DNA of 64,000 nucleotides from Lysinibacillus sphaericus (GTDB lineage: Bacteria > Bacillota > Bacilli > Bacillales_A > Planococcaceae): assembly GCF_006864135.1 (NCBI RefSeq), contig NZ_SADV01000003.1, forward strand, positions 186,001 to 250,000. The letters run 5' to 3'. This document shows positions 15,907 through 25,316 of this stretch, piece by piece. The position numbers and the translations under genes were made by a program. The notes under the pieces were generated by a model. The model was given only the letters and a program-made list of their open reading frames with translations, did not search any database and was not told where the DNA came from. Numbering within the stretch: position 1 is the stretch's first letter; the number at the start of each line of letters is the position of its first letter.

Positions 15907-17121
15907 TTAATTTTTTTGTTCCATAATATTTCTAACAAACAATTGCTTATTTTTATGAGCAATTGTACTTACAATCGCAAGTAATAGCCCTGAAATAACG
16001 AATACAATTCTAATTCCTAACAAATCTGCTAATAGTCCCATAATAAGAGAGCCAACGCCAAATATCCCAGTTCCGATAGCACCTAACGAGGTATAAACAG
16101 TTGATAACTGTTCTTTTGGCACACTAGTTTGTATAACCGTTTGTTGAGGAATTTTTTTTATTTGTCCAAAAAGCCCTACACAGAGAGATAAAAGTAAGGA
16201 AATGATTGGAATGCTGTTTAGGCTAAATAATATTGTGAATAAAAAACTTGTGAATGAACCGAAAAAAATAAAGGTTCCTATTTTCTTTTCAATAAATGAA
16301 GAAAATTTAATACAATAAGCACTTCCTAAAATAAGTCCTAAAAAGTTAGCTCCATTGATAAATCCCCACCATTTTTCATCAACGTTCAAAGCATCGTTGA
16401 CAAACACATATAAAATAGCAGCTATCCAAACTGTTGCAGCAATTGTTTCCAAAAATTCTATCCAAGCAATCCTTCTTAATACCGGAGTGTTAGATAAAGT
16501 TTTCCACCCCTCTTTAATCTTTTCTAGTTTCCCTTTTAACTTTGTAGTTTCATAGATTACACTTTCTAAAAGGCAAAGTAATATGCTTGCAATTACAAAT
16601 AAACATCCAACGAACCAAATAAGTTGTTGAGAACTTATAATAATTAGCAATGAACTTCCTACGAACCACATACATGCTTGTATGACCTGCGTAATAGTTT
16701 CTGAAATTCCATTAGCTTGAATTAGATGTTCCGGTTTAACATAGAATGGAGTCAATGTCTGTCGTATTGGATCTGCACATCCGTCAAAAAAAGCAATCAA
16801 TCCTATTATTAAAAAGATAGAATAATAATTAGCTACTGTTAAATCAATTAACATAAACCCTAGAATAAAGAGTAAAATTGTCTTTACAATTTGTGACCCA
16901 GCAAGTACCCATTTAAGATTTAATTTCTCAACAAAAAGAGGTGTCAGCAGACTGGATATAAACATAGAAGAAGCAATTGTAAATGGCACAAACGATGCTG
17001 CAATGGCAGAACCTGTTAATACAAAAATTGTACTTATAACACTGACTATATATAATACATCGCCTATATTAGCGAGTGACTGACCCAATAGTAATAAAGA
17101 AAAGTTTCTATTCAAATTCAT
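15907..17121 (-). CDS. MFS transporter (MFS_3 / macrolide-efflux-like group)
   Basis: A proton-driven membrane exporter of about 404 residues with 12 hydrophobic segments. The N-terminus (MNLNRNFSLLLLGQSLANIG) and the repeated Gly-rich helices (ADLLGIRIVFVISGLLLAIV) are typical of the MefA/MFS_3 group of Firmicute drug exporters; the substrate is unknown. The start is set at 17121, nine bases after GGGGG; an in-frame ATG eight codons earlier has no ribosome site. It is monocistronic. Confidence 0.88.
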   Translation of the reverse strand: MNLNRNFSLLLLGQSLANIGDVLYIVSVISTIFVLTGSAIAASFVPFTIASSMFISSLLTPLFVEKLNLKWVLAGSQIVKTILLFILGFMLIDLTVANYYSIFLIIGLIAFFDGCADPIRQTLTPFYVKPEHLIQANGISETITQVIQACMWFVGSSLLIIISSQQLIWFVGCLFVIASILLCLLESVIYETTKLKGKLEKIKEGWKTLSNTPVLRRIAWIEFLETIAATVWIAAILYVFVNDALNVDEKWWGFINGANFLGLILGSAYCIKFSSFIEKKIGTFIFFGSFTSFLFTILFSLNSIPIISLLLSLCVGLFGQIKKIPQQTVIQTSVPKEQLSTVYTSLGAIGTGIFGVGSLIMGLLADLLGIRIVFVISGLLLAIVSTIAHKNKQLFVRNIMEQKN

Positions 17122-17145
17122 ATTATATATCCCCCAATTTTTCAT

Positions 17146-17670
17146 TCTAATTTTGGCTTAATAGGGGAATATTAGATTGGACTATTCATTAAAATTTGAC
17201 TCCTATCATATATCGGACAAATCTGGGGGACGTAGATTTATCACAAGTTTTGTATCATCAATAAATACTTATTTGAATCATAGCATTGTTTCAAATTTAT
17301 TACATAAATACCCATCTATTATTTTTTTACGATTTCTTTATTTTTATTCAGTATTTCTAAAAATAAAAGAATCAACAATCTTTTAGAAAACAACCTATAT
17401 CTTTTATTACTTAGAAGTTTAAGAAATAGGCTTTATTGTACAATTAATAACTGATATAAGCTTCTTTTAATTTACTGCGACATTAGATTGATTTAATTGT
17501 TGTAGAAAATAGGGTCATCTGTGGTAAAAAAGAGGATAGGTAGAGCTAATTCATTTAAGTACTTCTTTCTTTTTAATTTCTATTCATATAATGTGTGACA
17601 TTAATAGTTTCAGCCTATAACTTTACTTTTAATAAAACCTATTTACTTAGCTGCTGGTTTATTTTATTAA
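17146..17670. other. Intergenic region without a convincing gene
   Basis: A plus-strand frame at 17177-17386 (69 codons, TTG start after AGGGGAAT) has poor protein character and overlaps the expected promoter of the divergent MFS gene, so it is not called. The rest is AT-rich with no hairpin of note. Confidence 0.4.
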
Positions 17671-18216
17671 TTATGCCTTTATTCTTCCCATAACAATTGT
17701 ATTATAATAGTTGCCATCTGAAAGGAGTTTATCATTTTTTAAGACGCCTTCAACTTCAAAGCCAAGCTTTTTATAGAGCAAAATAGCTTTGTCATTTGTC
17801 TCTACAACATTCAAGGCCATTTTTTTTATGTCATTCGTGTCAGCCCACTCAATTGATGCTTTTAGGAAGTTTTTTCCTATCCCATAACGCCAAAATTCTT
17901 TTAAAACACCTACACCAAACTCTACTTTATGAGCAAATCTTTTTAATGGAAACCCCTCACATCTAGAAAATCCGACAATGCGATTATCAACTACTGCTAC
18001 TAAACACAAATTCCTTGGACTTATCGTGTCTTCCTTTATGATTTTTTCAAATCCTGTCGTATCGATAAAGCCTTCCCCTTGTTCTCTATCGAAGTTTTCC
18101 GTCTCTCCATCAAGTTGTAGCCTCAGATCTGATAATGCTTGAGCATCTTCTATATTGGCAGATCTAATTGTATAATGAAGTTCATTTATAGTAAATTCTT
18201 GGCTGTTTATGCGCAT
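17671..18216 (-). CDS. GNAT N-acetyltransferase
   Basis: A 181-residue cytosolic acetyltransferase. The acetyl-CoA site is seen as VEFGVGVLKEFWRYGIGKNF (motif A with RYGIGK, residues ~98-118), followed by ALNVVETNDKAILLYKKLGF, the classic motif B. This arrangement is close to the YhhY/PaiA-like and RimI-like groups; the substrate is unknown. The stop lies 15 bp from the isochorismatase-like gene upstream, so the two probably form an operon. Confidence 0.88.
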   Translation of the reverse strand: MRINSQEFTINELHYTIRSANIEDAQALSDLRLQLDGETENFDREQGEGFIDTTGFEKIIKEDTISPRNLCLVAVVDNRIVGFSRCEGFPLKRFAHKVEFGVGVLKEFWRYGIGKNFLKASIEWADTNDIKKMALNVVETNDKAILLYKKLGFEVEGVLKNDKLLSDGNYYNTIVMGRIKA

Positions 18217-18230
18217 TATTGAAACCTCTT

Positions 18231-18764
18231 TTACTTAGTTTTAAAGATAGTACTTGGCTCAATGTTTACGAATCGATTGTGCCAAACGGACTCGTGGTGC
18301 TTGATAATTTGCTGTGCGTTTAATACATGACTATCTAGGGTGGTATGTGCACCTTCCACTAAAATATTATGATGGTATCCATGACTATAGGCATTTCGGA
18401 TAGTCGTATCAAGACAAAATTCTGTTTGAGCACCAGCGAAAATAAGCTGCTCAATTTGTTGTTCCTGTAAGTATTGCGCTAATTCTGTTTGATAGAATGC
18501 ATCCCACGTTGTTTTTTGAATTACTTTATCATCTGGTTGTCGTAGAAGTCCGTGATATAGATCCCAGCCTGGTTTGCCAAACGCAAAATCGTCATCTTTA
18601 TTTGAATCCGTATGCTGGATAAAAATAATTGGAACTTCGCTGTGCCGTGCCCAAGTTATTAACATATTAATGTTTTCTATTACTTTTTCGTAATCAAATA
18701 AGTAGTTTTCACTATCCAAAAAAAATGCTTCCTGCATATCCACTATCATTAATGCCTGCTTCAT
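18231..18764 (-). CDS. Isochorismatase-like cysteine hydrolase
   Basis: A 177-residue cytosolic hydrolase. The start is the ATG at 18764, seven bases after AAAGGAGAA; a longer upstream frame has none. The catalytic triad of the family is complete: Asp9 (LMIVDMQEAF), Lys84 (VIQKTTWDAF) and Cys117 (GAQTEFCLDTT), with the cis-peptide Gly-Ala before it. Members act on amides such as nicotinamide or ureidoacrylate; the substrate cannot be deduced. It is probably cotranscribed with the GNAT gene 15 bp downstream. Confidence 0.9.
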   Translation of the reverse strand: MKQALMIVDMQEAFFLDSENYLFDYEKVIENINMLITWARHSEVPIIFIQHTDSNKDDDFAFGKPGWDLYHGLLRQPDDKVIQKTTWDAFYQTELAQYLQEQQIEQLIFAGAQTEFCLDTTIRNAYSHGYHHNILVEGAHTTLDSHVLNAQQIIKHHESVWHNRFVNIEPSTIFKTK

Positions 18765-18953
18765 ATAGTTCTCCTTTTGGAATCTGACTTTAATTCTTTT
18801 ATTGTACAAATAACTTTTTTCCATTTAAAGAGAATTATGAAAAGAGAGGGAGATTTCCATTTTAGATGAACTTGTTCAGGTGGGTGACTGATGAGCCACT
18901 TGAGGAGACACGATGTTGGTATGGAGGGGTTATACAGGACGTGATGTTTTCCT

Positions 18954-19385
18954 CTACCCTTGGGTTGCAAGTACTAATGTGTCAGCAAGTTTTATATTCT
19001 CCTTTAAATAATTTGGTATAGAAGAATTATCGAGTATTTGTTCAGTTGTCATCCACACGATACTGTCAACTTCATCAGGACTCTTTGCAAAAGCTTCTCC
19101 GAGCAGATGATGACAAAGAAATACGATGTCTACTACACTAATACCAGCATCTGTCAAAAAGGAGGAACTATTAACATACCTTAGATTTGAAACCTCCACC
19201 CCAACTTCTTCGGCAATTTCCCTTATAAGTGTTCTTTCTAAAATATTTGTTGAGAACCCCTCCTTTTCGACCTTCCCACCAACAAGAGACAATACTCCCC
19301 CTGCATGTTCCTCTTTTTCACTACGTTTTATTAACAGCCATTTTTCATTTTTGTATATTGCAGCTTCCACATTAACGATAAACAT
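18954..19385 (-). CDS. NUDIX hydrolase
   Basis: A 143-residue protein that starts MFIVNVEAAIYKNEKWLLIK. The NUDIX box is present but has a few extra residues between its first Glu and the REIAEEVGV core (GGKVEKEGFSTNILERTLIR), so the loop is longer than the consensus. Catalytic RExxEE is intact. It probably hydrolyses a nucleoside diphosphate derivative or acts in nucleotide-pool cleaning. About 190 bp separate it from the next minus-strand gene, so linkage is uncertain. Confidence 0.85.
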   Translation of the reverse strand: MFIVNVEAAIYKNEKWLLIKRSEKEEHAGGVLSLVGGKVEKEGFSTNILERTLIREIAEEVGVEVSNLRYVNSSSFLTDAGISVVDIVFLCHHLLGEAFAKSPDEVDSIVWMTTEQILDNSSIPNYLKENIKLADTLVLATQG

Positions 19386-19479
19386 ATTATCGCCTCCTAA
19401 AAAAGTATATTATATGTATTTTCTGCATCAGAAGAGTCTTCTCCTTTACCGTAAGTATTTTTCTGCATGGTAGGAGACA

Positions 19480-19531
19480 TTGTAAAAACGATTAAACGGC
19501 TTAAGCCCATTAGTTTAAAGGGATTAAGCCG
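19480..19531 (-). terminator. Terminator of the stalk-domain protein gene
   Basis: CGGCTTAA (19497-19504) pairs with TTAAGCCG (19524-19531) and the minus transcript ends UUUAAUCGUUUUUAC. The block AACGATTAAACGGC recurs at about 12467, where the hairpin is degraded. Confidence 0.65.
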
Positions 19532-19587
19532 CTCAAAATATTTTTTACTATTTCCTCCGTCACTTGACAAGAAGAAAGTCAATTTTT

Positions 19588-20520
19588 TTATTTCATTAAT
19601 TCTTCAACAAAATCAACTGGTACATATGTTTTTGTTGGTTCTAATAAAGCTGGTGCTACTTTAAAATAACGAAGTGCTTTATTATAGCCATATTCTTTTT
19701 GATCGCGTGTAATTGTATAAGATAATGCGCCTTTAGAAATAATTGCACCATTTCCTGTTGATTCTACTTTAAAGCCCAACTCTTCGGCAATTAAACGTAG
19801 TGGTACCATTTTAGTACCTTCGACCTCATAAAAATCTTTATTAATAATTTCTTGTACTGCAGCTTTAGATGGATCCACTTCACCTGGCTCTTGTGCAATC
19901 GTATCTAAAACGACAACTTTTGAAGGTGGTGTTTGTGCTGGGATACTCATTGTTGCAATTGTATAGAACACTAGTAAATGTTGTTCTGCTAAATCCCCTG
20001 CCTTTACTTTTTTACCAGACAGGCTAAGTAATTCCGTTTCTTTACCAACATTTAGTTTTAACGTATTATCAGTATTCACTAATTCTTTATTGAAAAAGTC
20101 TACTTCTACAGTTCCCATTTCTTTTGTTTCAACAATAATTACCTCTGGGTTATATTGTGGTGGATAAATCATCAGCATTGGCTTATTTGCATACGTGTAT
20201 GCCGTTACTTTATCACCTTTTTGTAGTTTAACTTCTTTACCAGTATTATCGAAAACTAGTGTATCGTCATTTACGACAAAAACATTCGTATTCTCTTCCT
20301 CTTTTACAGTGTAATATGTTGAATCGTCACGTTTTTCAACATTCTCAATTGTTCCAGCTATTTTAATAAAAATAGGTTGAACTTGTGGATTTTGCTCATT
20401 ATTATCAGTAGCGTTCGTCACAACCGCTTCTCCTTCGTTTGCTGATGCAGTTGGAGCTACTACAGCGCCCCCGATTAATAATGCTGACATGGCAAATGGT
20501 ACAACTTTCGTCATTTTCAT
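19588..20520 (-). CDS. Secreted protein with C-terminal stalk (copper amine oxidase N-like) domain
   Basis: A 310-residue exported protein with a signal peptide (cleavage after TASA, residue ~27). An N-terminal beta-rich region (IAGTIENVEKRDDSTYYTVKEEE) of two related OB/SH3-like modules is followed by a 'stalk' domain (VEGTKMVPLRLIAEELGFKV ... KTYVPVDFVEEL, residues ~235-310, PF07833-like). Such domains occur in surface proteins of Firmicutes; they do not bind copper themselves. Possible role: cell-surface binding. A good ribosome site (GGAGATG) and its own terminator make it monocistronic. Confidence 0.85.
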   Translation of the reverse strand: MKMTKVVPFAMSALLIGGAVVAPTASANEGEAVVTNATDNNEQNPQVQPIFIKIAGTIENVEKRDDSTYYTVKEEENTNVFVVNDDTLVFDNTGKEVKLQKGDKVTAYTYANKPMLMIYPPQYNPEVIIVETKEMGTVEVDFFNKELVNTDNTLKLNVGKETELLSLSGKKVKAGDLAEQHLLVFYTIATMSIPAQTPPSKVVVLDTIAQEPGEVDPSKAAVQEIINKDFYEVEGTKMVPLRLIAEELGFKVESTGNGAIISKGALSYTITRDQKEYGYNKALRYFKVAPALLEPTKTYVPVDFVEELMK

Positions 20521-20612
20521 AAAAAAGCATCTCCTTCATTTCACGAATTCATAGTAGTAGTCGGCTATGAAAGAAAAAGGTTACAACATTGCCAACATTT
20601 ATTCCATTCCGC

Positions 20613-20654
20613 TAAAAAAGCCGTGATTCTTTTCCGGTAAAGAATCACAGCTTT
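20613..20654 (-). terminator. Intrinsic terminator of the glycerophosphodiesterase gene
   Basis: AAAGCCGTGATTCTTT and AAAGAATCACAGCTTT pair almost perfectly around CCGGTA, with a U tract on the minus strand. Confidence 0.88.
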
Positions 20655-20739
20655 CTCTTAAACTGGTTGGATGGGTATTTTGTTCGGTTCGCGAGTATTT
20701 CCTTGCTTCGCGCACGTTATTGCGTTTAATCGTATTAAT

Positions 20740-22509
20740 TTAAAACATAAATTGAAGTAGATTTAATATACGCTGTAAAAAATAGTCACGCTCATTTTGT
20801 TTTTTCCTTATTTTCAAAGCCATATCTGGGAGATCGGTAATGACGCCATTGACATTTTTCCGAATAAAATCGTGTAATGACTGATCTTTATTTAATGTCC
20901 AGACAAACAGTTTAATTTTTTGTTGCTTCATCTCTGAAATCAGCTGATCTGTTACCCATGCTTCCTCAAGTGATATAAAATCAACTGTTTCATCCATCGG
21001 CCCGATGTTTAATGCATAGACAATCCCTACACGTAAATTCGGCGCCAATTTTTTTAACTGTGACATCATTTGTGGGTCTGATGATTGCACATAATACGTA
21101 TCGAGCACCTTATAAGCTTTTAGTTTTTCAACTAACTTGGGCAAGACATCTTCTGTTTCTTTACCATGAACTTTCAATTCAATCAGTAAGGAAACATTTA
21201 AAGCTTTTGCTATTTCAATAAAATCATCTAAAGATGAAATTTTGTCATTAAAACCATTAGCATGAATCGTTAACGTCTTTAATTCACCGAGTGTCATATT
21301 AGATATAACACCATTTTTACCTGTAAGTCTTCTTAATGTTCGATCATGAAAAACAACGAATTGTCCATCTACCGTTTGCTGAATATCGATCTCGATTAAG
21401 TCTGCACCTGCACTTGCTGCGCTGACAAGGCCACTGATTGTATTTTCCACATTACCCTCTGTGTAGCCACGATGAGCAATAATTTTTGTATCTGGTGCAT
21501 AAACACTTTTCTCTAACGAAATAATATTCATCACACTTAATGCGATAAAAACAAACAAAACGATAAATAACAATGGCTTATAGCGCCTTCTTCGAAATTT
21601 CGGTGTAAATCTTGTCTTGCTTAAAGGGGTGTAATAAGTAAAAGCCACCATTACTTGTGAAATCATTGCTTGCAGTATACTAAATAACACGACGAAAACC
21701 ATTTCTAAAAAAGCAATAGTAATCCCCGCTGTGACAAGTGCTGTACTCGGTATCAAACGCTCCAACATATATAATGGCAATGTACTTATAAGTGTAATTC
21801 CAAGCATCACAAGTAAAAGAACTGTTACTAGTATAGCTAATAATCCAAGAAGTTTTAACAAGTCCTGCTTTGAAAAACGCCAGCTGTGTATGAATGAACG
21901 AAATAGTGATATTTTGGGCTGGATTGTAAAGATCGGCAAAGCCAATATACTACGTATGCCCACTATTACTAAAACAATTACCATAGCAGCATAAAGTAAA
22001 CGACCTGAACGACTACTCATTATTTCATCTGTCAAAAAGTGCGGAATGGTCATTGCTTGTGTTAACGTCAGTGGAAATATAAATGAAGCTAATGGCAATA
22101 AAAGTGCAATATAAATAAATAAAAAAATGACTTGAATACTAAAAAAAGAAAGTACCTTACGGTTGAGCTGTTGCCATATGTGTAGATATCGATATCGAAT
22201 TCCTCGTTGTTGATAAAAAGCCATTAAAAAAAGAAAGCCCATTTCATAATAAATAAATAGAAAAATAAGCACAATCAAAAAAATAAACATCGAAATGACA
22301 AAGGGATGCACCATAAAACTTTGAATATTTTGCTCCGTAATATGTGTGTAGCCCGTTACTCGCAGCATTAGCTTAAATACGATAGCCGTCATAGGAACAA
22401 TTAATAAAAACTGAAATAACTTAATCAGCGCGAAAACCTGTATATAATCGATGCGATACATATAAATATTGTAGACAGCTTGTCGCATTACTTGTCCCTC
22501 TTTATGCAT
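20740..22509 (-). CDS. Membrane-anchored glycerophosphodiester phosphodiesterase
   Basis: A 589-residue fusion. The N-terminal ~320 residues hold about seven membrane helices of the GPDPase membrane domain (PF10110-like). The C-terminal ~240 residues form a GDPD TIM barrel that starts at KIIAHRGYTEGNVENT, with the catalytic His-Arg, the metal-binding Glu-Asp (LIEIDIQQTVDG) and the FVVFHDRTLRR loop. It hydrolyses glycerophosphodiesters, perhaps from teichoic acid or phospholipid turnover, at the membrane. The start at 22509 has GAGGTGA; an ATG seven codons in is also possible. Confidence 0.9.
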   Translation of the reverse strand: MHKEGQVMRQAVYNIYMYRIDYIQVFALIKLFQFLLIVPMTAIVFKLMLRVTGYTHITEQNIQSFMVHPFVISMFIFLIVLIFLFIYYEMGFLFLMAFYQQRGIRYRYLHIWQQLNRKVLSFFSIQVIFLFIYIALLLPLASFIFPLTLTQAMTIPHFLTDEIMSSRSGRLLYAAMVIVLVIVGIRSILALPIFTIQPKISLFRSFIHSWRFSKQDLLKLLGLLAILVTVLLLVMLGITLISTLPLYMLERLIPSTALVTAGITIAFLEMVFVVLFSILQAMISQVMVAFTYYTPLSKTRFTPKFRRRRYKPLLFIVLFVFIALSVMNIISLEKSVYAPDTKIIAHRGYTEGNVENTISGLVSAASAGADLIEIDIQQTVDGQFVVFHDRTLRRLTGKNGVISNMTLGELKTLTIHANGFNDKISSLDDFIEIAKALNVSLLIELKVHGKETEDVLPKLVEKLKAYKVLDTYYVQSSDPQMMSQLKKLAPNLRVGIVYALNIGPMDETVDFISLEEAWVTDQLISEMKQQKIKLFVWTLNKDQSLHDFIRKNVNGVITDLPDMALKIRKKQNERDYFLQRILNLLQFMF

Positions 22510-22765
22510 TTACTCACCTCAGTCATACCTATCGTATCCCCTATCTTAAGCATCTTTTCGATTTTTATAAGCTCTTCCTATATGATATGTAAAACCATTT
22601 ATTTCTAATTATTTTCTGCTCTTGAAATACAATTTTTCCATATAATATGCAAGGAAAAATGATAAGATTTCTGTATTTTTAGTGTCTATAAATATTTTCT
22701 TGAAACTTTTTTGTATGTAACTCGGTAAATAATAGAATCGATACAAAATAAGGGGGCTAATAATT

Positions 22766-22984
22766 ATGAGACAAACAATGTTTCATCTTGGTGATATTAT
22801 TAGTACAACCGTACTTTTTGTCATTTTCCTAGCGATATTTTTCGTGATGATTCATACGATTAAAAGAATGAAAGCGACTGCTCCTTCGCCTCCACAAGAA
22901 ACACTTCAGCAACAAGTAGATAATTTAACAATACGAGTGACAATACTTGAGCAACAAGTGGAAAATTTATCAGAAAGACGCTAG
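22766..22984 (+). CDS. Small membrane protein with a coiled-coil tail
   Basis: A 72-residue protein: one membrane helix (residues ~12-30), a basic stop-transfer (KRMKAT), a Pro-rich linker (APSPPQE) and a heptad coiled coil (LQQQVDNLTIRVTILEQQVE). It is likely an oligomeric single-pass protein of unknown function, a type common in Bacillales. The ribosome site AAGGGGGC lies nine bases before the ATG, and a terminator follows. Confidence 0.7.
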   Translation: MRQTMFHLGDIISTTVLFVIFLAIFFVMIHTIKRMKATAPSPPQETLQQQVDNLTIRVTILEQQVENLSERR

Positions 22985-22997
22985 CTCCTAAAGAATG

Positions 22998-23034
22998 AAA
23001 AAACGCTGTAAAGTTTATTCTTCACAGCGTTTTT
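22998..23034 (+). terminator. Terminator after the small coiled-coil membrane protein gene
   Basis: AACGCTGT and ACAGCGTT pair, flanked by A and T runs, so it can work in both directions. Confidence 0.75.
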
Positions 23035-23092
23035 CATGTTCTTATAAAATTATTATGTCAATGAATTAAGATGTTATAAAAGACTCTATGGC

Positions 23093-23130
23093 AAAACACG
23101 GGTTGATTTCCGTTACGACTGGGCGCTTTT
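23093..23130. repeat. Truncated end of the GC-rich interspersed element
   Basis: The block GGTTGATTTCCGTTACGACT then GGGCGCTTTT matches the left end of the element at 9559 with one substitution (C to A). It supplies the last codons and the stop codon of the adjacent amidohydrolase gene. Confidence 0.7.
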
Positions 23131-24687
23131 ATCATAAACGATACGGCCATCAACAACCGTATAGGCGACTTTTACTTGTGGAATATTTTCGATAGCTATT
23201 GCAAAAAGATCTTCTTCTAAAACAGTGAAGTCTGCTGTATAGCCCTTTTCAATCTTACCTCGAGCATGGTCTTGTGCTATTATTTGTGCAGCTCCTATCG
23301 TATAGAGTCTTACTGCCTCAAAGCGTGAAATTTTCTCTTCTGGACCGTAGCCATTATGCGATTCCCCAAAATTCCGCCTTGTTACTGCAGCATATATACC
23401 ATATAAGGGATTTGGCACTTCAATCGGGGCATCACTGCCGCCTGCAACAACTAATCCACGATCTAGTAGCGATTTTAATGGGTGTAAGCCTTTTGCTCGT
23501 TCCTCCCCTAGCCTAGCTAGTTCTGCCTCATACTCTCCCTGCACAAATTGAGGCTGCATATCCACTGCGATAGGCAACGCAGCGAGTTTTTCTAAAATCC
23601 CTTCATCGACTAAGCTACAATGAATCACACGATCTAATTGACCTTCACGAGGCGGATGGGCAGCAAATACTTTTAAAATTGTTTCAATGGCTAAATCGCC
23701 AATGGCATGCACTGCCACTGTTTGTCCATGTTGACGTGCAAGTTGAACATATTCCACTAGTTGTTCTGTTGTATGTACAAGCAGACCGCAATTGCCTGGT
23801 TCATCACAGTACGGTTCACGAAGAGCAGCAGTACGTCCTCCAAAGGCACCATCGATAAAGATCTTCATGGCACCAAACTCTAAATACGGTGAAGATACTT
23901 CTTCCATCTTAGCAACTTCCTCAAATACCGTGTGGTGTTGTAATAAATGAACTTTAAACGATCGCTTTGCCTCGATAATCTTTCGAAAAGCATGTATTGG
24001 TTGAAGCGGTGGCCCGTAATAGCTTAAATCCTCAGAATGACCACCCACTAAACCATATGATTGCAGCGATATTACCGCCTTTTCGACAGCATCCTCAATA
24101 TACTCAGACGTAATATGAGGCATATGGTTGACAATCATATACAATGCTGTATCTTTTAAAACCCCTGTTAGCTGTCCATCCACCTTATCAATGACCCCAC
24201 CCTCTGGAGATCTTGTGTCATTAGTTATTCCCGCAAATGCCAGCGCCTTGGAATTAGCCAAAATTAAATGATGACAGCTGCGCTTAATGATTAAATGTGC
24301 TTCCCCTAAGGCATCAAGCTCCGCTAATGTAGGGGAAATAGGATTTTTAAATTGCGTCTCATTAAGCCCAATCGCGATTACCCATTCATTTGCGGGAACT
24401 TCTATCATCCGCTCATGAATAATTGCCAGTAGCTCTTCCTTACTTCTGACGTTCGATACATCAATATGCTTTAATTTCTCCCCGTAGCCAATAATATGTA
24501 AATGACTATCGACAAAGCCTGGATACATCACATTGCCTTGCAAATGTTGAATAGAAGTAGCATGTGGCGACAAGCTATCTACCGAGCCTGTCGCCACAAT
24601 TTTTCCTTCTTTTACAAGGACTGCTTCAACTGTTTCGCCAACTTGCGCCATCGTGTAAATTTTTCCACCAGTCCATAACGTTGCCAA
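23113..24687 (-). CDS. YtcJ-type metal-dependent amidohydrolase
   Basis: About 524 residues. The start is TTG at 24687, six bases after AGGAGG. The family signature is complete: VMYPGFVDSHLHIIGYG (metal-binding HxH near residue 60), a His near the barrel centre (VAVHAIGDLAIE), another in VIHCSLVD, and the catalytic Asp in VAGGSDAPIEVPN. PF07969 members hydrolyse amides or N-acyl compounds; the substrate is unknown. The C-terminal codons (AQS-stop) lie inside a fragment of the GC-rich interspersed element, so the original C-terminus was probably altered. bioY lies 30 bp upstream, so transcription may be shared. Confidence 0.88.
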   Translation of the reverse strand: MATLWTGGKIYTMAQVGETVEAVLVKEGKIVATGSVDSLSPHATSIQHLQGNVMYPGFVDSHLHIIGYGEKLKHIDVSNVRSKEELLAIIHERMIEVPANEWVIAIGLNETQFKNPISPTLAELDALGEAHLIIKRSCHHLILANSKALAFAGITNDTRSPEGGVIDKVDGQLTGVLKDTALYMIVNHMPHITSEYIEDAVEKAVISLQSYGLVGGHSEDLSYYGPPLQPIHAFRKIIEAKRSFKVHLLQHHTVFEEVAKMEEVSSPYLEFGAMKIFIDGAFGGRTAALREPYCDEPGNCGLLVHTTEQLVEYVQLARQHGQTVAVHAIGDLAIETILKVFAAHPPREGQLDRVIHCSLVDEGILEKLAALPIAVDMQPQFVQGEYEAELARLGEERAKGLHPLKSLLDRGLVVAGGSDAPIEVPNPLYGIYAAVTRRNFGESHNGYGPEEKISRFEAVRLYTIGAAQIIAQDHARGKIEKGYTADFTVLEEDLFAIAIENIPQVKVAYTVVDGRIVYDKSAQS

Positions 24688-24718
24688 ACAATCCCTCCTA
24701 ACCAATACGGAATCGGCT

Positions 24719-25294
24719 TTAATTTCTTTCAGCGAGTGTTTGGGCCCCGCTGAAAGAAATTAAATGTGCTCGCTCTAAACGACGACGTACTATTACACCA
24801 AACCATGCTGCTAGAACAGCTTTCACAATACCTACGACGATAAATGGTGCCGCTCCACCTATAAAAGCAGCTGTCCAAGTTAAATCTCCGACAATTTTTA
24901 ACCAAGTCGTTCCAAACGCCAATGTCACAACCATTCCAATGATGTTCGCGACAATTGCATGGAAAATTGTAAGCCCAAATGTATCTAAGTATAAGCCCAT
25001 TAAAATTGCCGTAACAAGGAATCCAACAATATAGCCACCTGTAGGACCAACTAAAATAACTAATCCCCCTGACATACCACTAAATACCGGAAGACTAGCT
25101 GCACCAAGTAAAATATAAAGCAGTACTGATAGCGTACCAACTCTTGTCCCTAAAATCGTTACGACTAAGCCTACTGCTAATGTTTGTCCTGTAATTGGAA
25201 TAAGTGGTAGCGGAATCGTTACTTGTGCAAGAACAGCAATAATCGCTGCACCAAATGCCGCTAACACAAAATTATATGTACTACTCTTTTTCAA
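24719..25294 (-). CDS. bioY: Biotin transporter substrate-binding subunit BioY
   Basis: A 191-residue S component of the ECF-type biotin transporter. It has six membrane helices, with the family core VTIPLPLIPITGQTLAVGLV near residue 25, GAASLPVFSGMSGGLVILVG near 70 and GPTGGYIVGF. The start is set at TTG 25294, nine bases after GGGAGG; an upstream open frame runs through the promoter. Two GTTAAC half-sites over the promoter suggest BirA control. No ecfA/ecfT genes are adjacent, so it uses the shared ECF module elsewhere. Confidence 0.93.
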   Translation of the reverse strand: MKKSSTYNFVLAAFGAAIIAVLAQVTIPLPLIPITGQTLAVGLVVTILGTRVGTLSVLLYILLGAASLPVFSGMSGGLVILVGPTGGYIVGFLVTAILMGLYLDTFGLTIFHAIVANIIGMVVTLAFGTTWLKIVGDLTWTAAFIGGAAPFIVVGIVKAVLAAWFGVIVRRRLERAHLISFSGAQTLAERN

Positions 25295-25316
25295 ACTACA
25301 TTGCCTCCCTCTGTAC

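Noticed and set aside
17177-17386. 69-codon plus-strand frame with TTG start
   Set aside because: It occupies the upstream region of the divergent MFS gene and has poor protein character.
18761-18970. 69-codon minus-strand frame overlapping two genes
   Set aside because: It overlaps the NUDIX gene end and the isochorismatase-like gene start in another frame, with low-quality sequence and no ribosome site; possibly part of an intergenic repeat.
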